This document shows, piece by piece, positions 12,384 through 18,055 of a stretch of DNA of 18,055 bases; position 1 is the stretch's first letter, and the number at the start of each line of letters is the position of its first letter. A program made the position numbers and the translations under genes. The notes beneath the pieces were generated by a model that saw only the letters and a program-made list of their open reading frames with translations, had not been told where the DNA came from and made no database searches. The stretch is from NCBI GenBank assembly GCA_910584145.1, contig CAJTXX010000047.1, positions 1 to 18,055 on the forward strand, written 5' to 3'. This DNA is from an uncultured Eggerthellaceae bacterium (GTDB taxonomy: Bacteria; Actinomycetota; Coriobacteriia; Coriobacteriales; Eggerthellaceae).

Positions 12384-14342
12384 TCAGTACAGCTTAGCGC
12401 CAGCAGGGATGCGGTCGTCGACCATGAGGAGGTTCAGGCGCTCTTCCGGCTCGCCGTCCTCGCCAGGCACCTCATGGATGGCCGACAGCAGCATGCCCTC
12501 CGAATCGATGCCCATCATCTTGCGCGGCGGCAGATTGGTTATGGCGATGAGGGTCTTACCGACGAGCTCCTCGGGCTCATAGTACGCATGGATGCCCGAG
12601 AGGATGGTGCGCTCGGTGCCGCTGCCGTCATCGAGCGTGAACCGGAGCAGCTTCTTCGACTTCGGCACGGCTGCGCACTCCTTCACCTTCACCGCGCGGA
12701 AGTCAGACTTGCTGAACGTGTCGAAATCGATCTCATCCTCGAACAGCGGCTCGATGACCACATCGGAGAGGTCGATAGCGGAAATCCCGGCAGCACCTTC
12801 GCTCGTGGCCGCCACAGCAGCGCTCGCCGCCGCAGCACCGCCCGCAGGCGCCTCATCGCGCATGTGGGGGAACAGCAGCACATCGCGGATGGAGGGGGCA
12901 TCGGCGAGCAGCATGACCAAGCGGTCGATGCCCACGCCCACGCCGCCCGCCGGCGGCATGCCGTACTCCAGCGCGCGGATGTAATCGGCGTCGTAGCCCA
13001 TCGCCTCGTCGTCGCCCATATCCTTCGCCTCTACCTGCGCACGGAAGCGCTCGGCCTGATCGACCGGGTCGTTCAGCTCGGTGAAGGCGTTCGCGTACTC
13101 ATGCCCCATGATGAACAGCTCGAAGCGCTGCGTCAGCTCCGGGTTGTCAGGATGCTTCTTCGCCAAGGGCGATACCTCGAGCGGGTGGTCGATCACGAAC
13201 GTCGGCTGCACCAGCTTGTCCTCGGCCACCGCCTCGAATATCTCGGCGATGAGCTTGCCCTTGCCCCACGCCGCCTCAGCATGCCCGCCGCGCGCCTCGA
13301 GGATGCCGACCAGCTCGTCGCGGGTGCGCTCGAACGACACCTCCTCGCCAGCATGCTCAGTGGCGAGCTCCATCATCGACGCGCGCCTCCACTGGCCCGA
13401 CAGGTCGATCTCGACCCCCTGATAGGTGATGCTCAGAGTGCCGCACGCCGCCTCGGCCGCAGCCTTGATGTAGCCCTCGGTCAGCTCCATCATGCCGTCG
13501 AGGTCGGTGAAGGCCTGGTACGCCTCCATCGTGGTGAACTCGGGGTTGTGATGCGGGTCCATGCCCTCATTGCGGAATTGCCGCCCGATCTCGAACACCT
13601 TGTCGAAGCCGCCGACGAGCAGGCGCTTCAGCGGCAGCTCAGTGGCGATGCGCAGGAAATAATCGCGGTCGAGCGCGTTGAAATGCGTGATGAACGGCTT
13701 CGCGTTCGCGCCGCCGATGATCCCGTGCAAAAACGGCGTCTCCACCTCCATGAAGCCCTGCTCCTCCATATAGCGACGGATGGCCGACACGATGGCCGAG
13801 CGCTTCCGGAACACGTCGCGCACCTCGGGGTTCACCACCAGATCGACATAGCGCTGGCGATAGCGCGTCTCCTTGTCGGTCAGCCCGTGGAACTTCTCGG
13901 GTAGCGGGCGCAGGCTCTTCGAGAGCAGCTCGAAGGAATCGACCGCCACCGACAGCTGACCGCGACGGGTGCGCATCATCGCGCCATGCACGCCGATCCA
14001 GTCGCCCACATCCAGATCGCAGAGCGCCGCGAACGCCTCGTCGCCCAGCGCATTGATGCGGCAGAACAGCTGGATGGTGCCCGTGCTATCCATCAGCTCC
14101 AGGAAGGCTATCTTGCCCTGGTCGCGCTTCGCCATGACGCGGCCGGCGATGCTCACCGCATCCTCGGTCGTCTCGCCATCCTCAAGGCCGGAGTAGCGCT
14201 CCCCGAGCGCGGCGATGCCATGCGTCCGCTCGAATGCATGCCCATACGGGTCTGCGCCCGCGTCGATCAGGGCTTGGCGCTTCGCCAGCCTGACCTGGAT
14301 GGGATCATCTTCTATCGCTTCGATGTTCTCTCGGTCTTGCAT
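12384..14342 (-). CDS. lysS: Lysyl-tRNA synthetase (class II) with C-terminal tRNA-binding domain
   Basis: Charges tRNA-Lys. It is 652 residues, about 150 more than a typical bacterial LysRS of near 500. The order is: OB-fold anticodon-binding domain (about 60-150), class II motif 1 (FRKRSAIVSAIRRYMEEQGF), motif 2 (FEIGRQFRNEGMDPHHNPEF), and motif 3 (GVGVGIDRLVMLLAD), ending at LLFPHMR near 493. Next is an Ala/Gly-rich linker (about 495-535). The last domain matches the Trbp111/MetRS C-terminal tRNA-binding OB fold, with FSKSDFRAVKVKECAAVPKS, ILSGIHAYYEPEELVGKTL and NLPPRKMMGIDSEGMLLSA. The start has AAGGAG five bases upstream. It lies 16 bases after greA, so they are probably co-transcribed. 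The frame is continuous, so the extra domain is not a sequencing artefact. Confidence 0.96.
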   Translation of the reverse strand: MQDRENIEAIEDDPIQVRLAKRQALIDAGADPYGHAFERTHGIAALGERYSGLEDGETTEDAVSIAGRVMAKRDQGKIAFLELMDSTGTIQLFCRINALGDEAFAALCDLDVGDWIGVHGAMMRTRRGQLSVAVDSFELLSKSLRPLPEKFHGLTDKETRYRQRYVDLVVNPEVRDVFRKRSAIVSAIRRYMEEQGFMEVETPFLHGIIGGANAKPFITHFNALDRDYFLRIATELPLKRLLVGGFDKVFEIGRQFRNEGMDPHHNPEFTTMEAYQAFTDLDGMMELTEGYIKAAAEAACGTLSITYQGVEIDLSGQWRRASMMELATEHAGEEVSFERTRDELVGILEARGGHAEAAWGKGKLIAEIFEAVAEDKLVQPTFVIDHPLEVSPLAKKHPDNPELTQRFELFIMGHEYANAFTELNDPVDQAERFRAQVEAKDMGDDEAMGYDADYIRALEYGMPPAGGVGVGIDRLVMLLADAPSIRDVLLFPHMRDEAPAGGAAAASAAVAATSEGAAGISAIDLSDVVIEPLFEDEIDFDTFSKSDFRAVKVKECAAVPKSKKLLRFTLDDGSGTERTILSGIHAYYEPEELVGKTLIAITNLPPRKMMGIDSEGMLLSAIHEVPGEDGEPEERLNLLMVDDRIPAGAKLY

Positions 14343-14358
14343 CTGCGCTCCTTGGCAC

Positions 14359-14829
14359 CTAGTGCTCGATCTTCAGGATCTCCATCTGCGTCTCACGCCC
14401 GGTCGGGCCCACCGCCACGACCTTCTCGCCCTTCTTGTGGCCGAGCAGTGCCTGGCCGACCGGCGACTCGTTCGAGATGCGCCCCGACGCCGTATCGCTC
14501 TCCGCGGCGCCCACGATCGTGAACACGCGCTCGGTGCCGCCCATGTCCACCGTGACGATGGAGCCCACGTTCACCTTCGTGGAGCGCTTCGGCGTGGTGA
14601 CCACGGTCGCCTCGCTCAAGATGCGCGTGATCTCGGCGATGCGCGCCTCCATCATGCCCTGCTCGTTCTTCGCGTCGTCATACTCGGAGTTCTCCGATAT
14701 GTCGCCGAACTCGCGGGCCACCTTGATGCGCTCGCCGATCTCGGCACGCTTCTCGGTCTCCAGATAGTGGAGCTCCTCTTCCAGCTTCTCGCGACCTTCT
14801 TTTGTCAGGATGTAATTCGAATCGGCCAT
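14359..14829 (-). CDS. greA: Transcription elongation factor GreA
   Basis: Rescues backtracked RNA polymerase by stimulating transcript cleavage in the secondary channel. It is 156 residues. The N-terminal coiled coil carries the catalytic acidic tip (EFGDISENSEYDDAKNEQ, with paired acidic residues), and the C-terminal FKBP-like domain has SPVGQALLGHKKGEKV. The ATG at 14829 is preferred over the one six bases upstream (14835), because GGGAG lies six bases before 14829 but directly touches 14835. It is the first gene of the run greA-lysS-membrane protein, and greA next to lysS is a known bacterial arrangement. Confidence 0.96.
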   Translation of the reverse strand: MADSNYILTKEGREKLEEELHYLETEKRAEIGERIKVAREFGDISENSEYDDAKNEQGMMEARIAEITRILSEATVVTTPKRSTKVNVGSIVTVDMGGTERVFTIVGAAESDTASGRISNESPVGQALLGHKKGEKVVAVGPTGRETQMEILKIEH

Positions 14830-14851
14830 TGCCATCTCCCTGCATTAACAT

Positions 14852-14883
14852 AGCAACACGCCTGTCAGGACAAGCGTGTTGCT
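14852..14883 (-). terminator. Long hairpin between tatA and greA
   Basis: AGCAACACGC and GCGTGTTGCT (14852-14861 and 14874-14883) pair perfectly over ten bases. The loop could add a small TGTC/GACA stem. Read from tatA it is followed by ATGTTAATG, not a U run. It may terminate tatA or form part of the greA leader. A smaller GC hairpin (14901-14916) precedes it. Confidence 0.45.
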
Positions 14884-14932
14884 GGGGTTCCTACATTCGC
14901 GCCCGCACCGGCGGGCCGCGCTATCGAACAGG

Positions 14933-15220
14933 CTATTCCGCCTTCTTGACGACCACTTTCTTCACGACCTTCTTCGGGGTCGCGGATGCTGCCTCTTCCT
15001 TCACGGCAGGAGCGTCGTCGATCACGACCTCCTCCACGATCTCTTCCTCGTCCTTGGCCTCGGCCGCTTCCTTCTTGCCGGCACCCATGCCGTCACGCAG
15101 GCCCTTCACGGTCTTGCCGAGCGCGCTGCCCAGTTTGGGAAGGTTCTTCGGTCCGAAGATGAGAAGGACGACCACAAGGATAATAAGGAGCTCGGGCACG
15201 CCCATACCAAGAAATTTCAT
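14933..15220 (-). CDS. tatA: Sec-independent protein translocase subunit TatA
   Basis: Pore-forming subunit of the twin-arginine export system, 95 residues. A short exterior N terminus leads into one membrane helix (PELLIILVVVLLIFGP, about 9-24). The FGPKNLPKLGSALGKTVKGLRDG hinge and amphipathic helix follow, and then a charged Glu/Lys tail with repeated KKVV at the C terminus. GGAGG lies five bases before the ATG. The FGP hinge and short length fit TatA/TatE; TatB would usually be longer. No tatC is nearby, so the rest of the system must be encoded elsewhere. It appears monocistronic, between two hairpins and the anti-sigma gene. Confidence 0.93.
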   Translation of the reverse strand: MKFLGMGVPELLIILVVVLLIFGPKNLPKLGSALGKTVKGLRDGMGAGKKEAAEAKDEEEIVEEVVIDDAPAVKEEAASATPKKVVKKVVVKKAE

Positions 15221-15257
15221 CGTATCCTCCGATATACATGGGATTCAAACGTTCGAT

Positions 15258-15263
15258 ATTTTA
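15258..15263 (-). promoter_or_regulatory. Possible -10 of tatA
   Basis: Minus-strand TAAAAT (5/6) in an AT-rich stretch 38 bases before the tatA ATG. No convincing -35 is visible at standard spacing. Confidence 0.3.
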
Positions 15264-15331
15264 CTACATATAGAGCGCTTTTCCGCGGAGAACCGGTATT
15301 CGCGCCACAATATGGCCGCCATCCCCATAAG

Positions 15332-17314
15332 CTATCCGAGCGCGCCCAACCGCACGAGGCCGGTCGCCATCATCGGCGGCCCCTCCCTCGGGCAGCCTTC
15401 GAAGCGCAGGCATAGGCCCTCGTCGGCGATCGCGGCATCGGACAGCACGTAGAGCAGCGTGAAGGCGCGCAGCACGCCGGGTTCGAGCTCGGCGAACAGC
15501 ACATGGGCATCCCAGCCCGGCGCATCATGTCCGCTGCGCCAGAGGAACGCGCCGCCGCCCGGGGACGCGAGGTCGAAGGTGCGACAGCCCTCGCTGTCGA
15601 CCTCATCGCCCAGGATGGCGAACGCGCCGTCGCCCCAGCAGACCATCGCCTCGCCTGCGGCATCTCCCTGGTTGGCAGCGACGATATCCACCGCGACATA
15701 CGAGAACCCCGGCGTGAGCGAACCATCGGCCGCGATGGTGAACCCCTCCGACTCGTCGGTGATGTGGTCGAGCGCGCTATCGTAGAAGCCGCCTGCATCG
15801 TACCAGGCGACCATATCCTGCAAGGACACCCCGGCAGGCAGCGCATCGAGGCGCCGCGCACCCGTCACGGTCACGCTCGCGCCATCCTCGATGCGGAAGG
15901 CACCGGCCAAGCGCTGGCTGCCATCCTCGTCCACGATAGCTTGCGCGTCCTCAGACGGGATGCCCAGAAGGGCGGTCTTGTACGCATCGCCCAGCTCCCA
16001 TATATCCGCCTCGGCGATGCGCGGGAGCGCAGGCTCGCCCGAAGCCGCTGCGGTCTCGCCCGTGAAGGCGTCCTGCGCCTTCGTCAGCGGCCGCTCCAGC
16101 TCCGGATGCGTCGCTTCGCCACAGGGGAAGGCGCCATCGCCTGTCGCGGTCAGCGTGCCGTAGAGCGTATGCAGGACGCTGCTCCCATCGGAGAGCACCC
16201 TGATGTACTCATCGCCGTCGACGATGTCATCGGCCGATGCGCGCGGGCCATCCGCCACCACCCGCGGCAGCACCTCGTAAGCATGGCCGCGACCGTCAGC
16301 TGTCTCCACCGCCTGCGCCTCCATATCGGCCGCATGCAGCGCTATCTCCTGCGTGGCGCATGAGCCATCTGAGAACGTGACCGTCACGGTCAGCACAGCG
16401 CCATCCAGGGTATCCAACGCCGCATCCAGGTTGTACCAGCCCGCACGATCATAGGCCTGCATATCGGGAGGCGTCTCGGCGAGCGCCTGGTCTGGGTCGA
16501 GCGCATCGAAGGGGATGTTCGTCCACAGCCCGAACCGGTAGCTGGACAAGGGCGTCTCCGGTTCCGCTTCCTGCGCGATGTCGATCATCTGCCCGAGCCG
16601 CTGGTAGAGGCGCACATCGCACACCGTCTCCGGGTCTCCGCGCACACGGCCTGCGTTCTCGTCCACCGCGTCCGCATCCTCAGGGTAGACCGCGCCCCTC
16701 ACCGCGTCATAGCGCTGCAAAGGCCCCTCTTCGCCGATCGAGGTCGGCTTCCAGGAAGCCACCGCTTGGGCGAGCTCGGGATCGCTGCGCGGCGTGTACT
16801 GCACGCTGGTCATCCGATACAGCTCACCTTTCGAGATATTCGCCTGAACGCGCACGACGTCCTCGCCCTGCACCCCGAAGACGCACCCCGTATAGAACCC
16901 GCTATCGGCATACGAAGCGGCATCTGGATCCACGATGCGCTGCGTCTCGGCCTCCACATCGAACACGATGCGGCCATCCTGATCACCGCTCGGCAGCAGC
17001 GCTTCCCCATCGCTCCCATACGCCTGCACGATGAAGGGAGCATCGAGCCCGGCCATGCCGCGCAGACCGAGCTGCGGCACGATGAGCGTCGCTGCGAGCA
17101 CAGCCGCGAGCCCGGCGCAAGCCGCGGCGCCGAGCCTCCGGCGCCACCGCCCTGCATCGCACCTGCTGCCGGCCGCCCGGGCCTGCTGCGGTACCGATGC
17201 CGCCGTTCGCTCCTGACGCGCCCGGCTAAGGACGCGAGCTCGCAGCTCCGGTGTCGCATGGATGCCCTCCATCAGATGCGCGTACTCGCGCGCGGCTTCG
17301 AACCTCTCGCCCAT
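15332..17314 (-). CDS. Putative membrane anti-sigma factor with large exported domain
   Basis: Not recognised by close family; the role is inferred from context. The 660-residue protein has a cytosolic N terminus (1-60, rich in Arg: TPELRARVLSRARQ), one membrane helix (about 61-82) and an exterior region of about 575 residues. The exterior part is acidic, has eight cysteines, and shows no enzyme motif I recognise. This layout, directly after an ECF sigma gene, is typical of anti-sigma factors that hold the sigma factor at the membrane. The ATG at 17314 shares one base with the sigma stop (TGATG) and has GGAGG five bases upstream; a GTG at 17317 is also in frame but only two bases from the GGAGG. 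No zinc-binding HXXXCXXC motif is seen in the N terminus, so it is not a classical ZAS protein. Confidence 0.75.
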   Translation of the reverse strand: MGERFEAAREYAHLMEGIHATPELRARVLSRARQERTAASVPQQARAAGSRCDAGRWRRRLGAAACAGLAAVLAATLIVPQLGLRGMAGLDAPFIVQAYGSDGEALLPSGDQDGRIVFDVEAETQRIVDPDAASYADSGFYTGCVFGVQGEDVVRVQANISKGELYRMTSVQYTPRSDPELAQAVASWKPTSIGEEGPLQRYDAVRGAVYPEDADAVDENAGRVRGDPETVCDVRLYQRLGQMIDIAQEAEPETPLSSYRFGLWTNIPFDALDPDQALAETPPDMQAYDRAGWYNLDAALDTLDGAVLTVTVTFSDGSCATQEIALHAADMEAQAVETADGRGHAYEVLPRVVADGPRASADDIVDGDEYIRVLSDGSSVLHTLYGTLTATGDGAFPCGEATHPELERPLTKAQDAFTGETAAASGEPALPRIAEADIWELGDAYKTALLGIPSEDAQAIVDEDGSQRLAGAFRIEDGASVTVTGARRLDALPAGVSLQDMVAWYDAGGFYDSALDHITDESEGFTIAADGSLTPGFSYVAVDIVAANQGDAAGEAMVCWGDGAFAILGDEVDSEGCRTFDLASPGGGAFLWRSGHDAPGWDAHVLFAELEPGVLRAFTLLYVLSDAAIADEGLCLRFEGCPREGPPMMATGLVRLGALG

Positions 17315-17937
17315 CACATCCTCCTCGCATCCGATGCTGCACCCGCCGCTCGAGCCGTATCTGACGCCTCTAGCTCCCGCTGCGGCTCCAACGCCTCTCT
17401 GAGCAGCCGTCGCGCCCGATGCAGGCGCGTGCGCACCGTCGCCGCCTTGCAGCCCACCAAGCGCCCGATCTCGTCGGTCGCATATCCTTCGACGTAGAAA
17501 AGATGGATGACGGCCCGCATATCCTCCGGCAACAGCCCGACCGCATCCCAGATATCCGAGCCCGCGAGCCCCGCGTCATCGCTCACGCCCGCCACCTGCT
17601 CCAGATCCCCATATGGATCGGTGCGCCGACGGGAGCGCGCCCGCTGGTAATCGCGGCATCGGTTCAGCGTCACGCGCAAGAGCCACGCCCGCAGATGATC
17701 CTCCCCATTGAACTGCGGCCCGTGAGACAGAAGCCGCAAGAACACCTCCTGGAACACATCCTCAGCATCAGCAGCATCGCGCAGCTGGCTGAGCGCCAAC
17801 CGCAGCACTGCATCGCCCAGCTCCTCCATCGCCTGCGCTAAGAACCGCTCAGGCGCGCGAGCGCCTCCTGCACCTCCAGCGCCTGCATCCGCAGCCCCCG
17901 CTGCGCGCCGCGCTGGCATCCCTTCCCATCCGAGCAT
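17314..17937 (-). CDS. ECF-family RNA polymerase sigma factor
   Basis: An alternative sigma factor of 207 residues. Region 2 is seen as VLRLALSQLRDAADAEDVFQ through LRAWLLRVTLNRCRDYQRA (about 45-100). Region 4 is seen as LPEDMRAVIHLFYVEGYATD and then a helix-turn-helix GRLVGCKAATVRTRLHRARR (about 136-180). Regions 1.1, 1.2 and 3 are absent, as expected for ECF factors. An Ala/Gly-rich N-terminal stretch of about 25 residues is extra. The ATG at 17937 follows a strong GAGGAGGAGGT. The stop overlaps the downstream membrane protein, the probable anti-sigma factor. A GGGAAC...CGTGTT promoter upstream suggests self-activation. The regulon cannot be read here. Confidence 0.93.
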   Translation of the reverse strand: MLGWEGMPARRAAGAADAGAGGAGGARAPERFLAQAMEELGDAVLRLALSQLRDAADAEDVFQEVFLRLLSHGPQFNGEDHLRAWLLRVTLNRCRDYQRARSRRRTDPYGDLEQVAGVSDDAGLAGSDIWDAVGLLPEDMRAVIHLFYVEGYATDEIGRLVGCKAATVRTRLHRARRLLREALEPQRELEASDTARAAGAASDARRM

Positions 17938-17960
17938 GCCGCCACCTCCTCCTCACCCTT

Positions 17961-17989
17961 AACACGCCCGAGCGCGCCCCTCTGTTCCC
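17961..17989 (-). promoter_or_regulatory. ECF-type promoter upstream of the sigma gene
   Basis: Minus-strand GGGAAC (17989-17984), 17 bases, then CGTGTT (17966-17961). This resembles the GGAAC / CGT pattern of ECF promoters. Transcription would begin about 16 bases before the sigma ATG. It implies positive autoregulation. Confidence 0.5.
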
Positions 17990-18023
17990 GAGCGTCCGCG
18001 AGGAAGATGCCCCCATATGCAAG

Positions 18024-18046
18024 AAGACCGCCTCTCAGGCGGTCTT
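18024..18046. terminator. Terminator hairpin at the right edge
   Basis: AAGACCGCCT (18024-18033) and AGGCGGTCTT (18037-18046) pair perfectly around CTC. Neither side has a long U run (TCGATC on plus, CTTGC on minus). It probably ends a minus-strand gene lying beyond the right edge, separating it from the sigma gene. Confidence 0.6.
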
Positions 18047-18055
18047 TCGATCTCG

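Noticed and set aside
12255..13904. Plus-strand open frame of 549 codons
   Set aside because: Antisense to lysS and the start of the membrane-protein gene; low-information His/Arg/Ala/Leu-rich translation.

Overview
The window is GC-rich, gene-dense chromosomal DNA with no sign of mobile elements. Several traits suggest a high-GC actinobacterium, most likely of the class Coriobacteriia (Eggerthellaceae-like): the gene content, an Mrp/NBP35 ATPase with an N-terminal cysteine cluster, the MEP isoprenoid genes ispD and ispF, a ClpC-type unfoldase, a LysRS carrying a C-terminal tRNA-binding domain, and frequent ATA isoleucine codons despite the high GC. The taxonomic call is inference; no rRNA or other decisive marker is present.

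Layout from left to right. Positions 1-2431 (minus strand) hold metK, cut by the left edge, behind a SAM-I-like riboswitch; tRNA-Ala(GGC) with its own promoter; mrp; and an unrecognised 97-residue gene. Positions 2566-5410 (plus) hold the overlapping operon ispD-ispF-cysS. Positions 5541-10090 (minus) hold clpC, with a CIRCE-like operator on its promoter, and a secreted two-domain peptidoglycan hydrolase (glucosaminidase plus NlpC/P60) that begins at a TTG codon. Positions 10364-10792 (plus) hold a SlyD-like peptidyl-prolyl isomerase. Positions 10936-14829 (minus) hold greA, lysS and a DUF2142-type membrane protein, read in that order. Then come tatA, and at the right end (minus) an ECF sigma factor translationally coupled to a membrane protein that looks like its anti-sigma factor.

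Most genes are housekeeping. The most informative content is regulatory or architectural: (1) a SAM riboswitch whose closing helix contains the metK Shine-Dalgarno sequence; (2) a terminator-like hairpin directly in front of the mrp ribosome binding site, whose 3' arm could instead pair with that site; (3) a CIRCE-like operator over the clpC promoter; (4) a LysRS fused to a Trbp111/MetRS-C-like tRNA-binding domain; (5) an ECF sigma/anti-sigma pair with an exported domain of about 575 residues and an ECF-like promoter upstream of the pair. I found no CRISPR array, prophage, insertion sequence or rRNA, and no clearly new multi-gene system.
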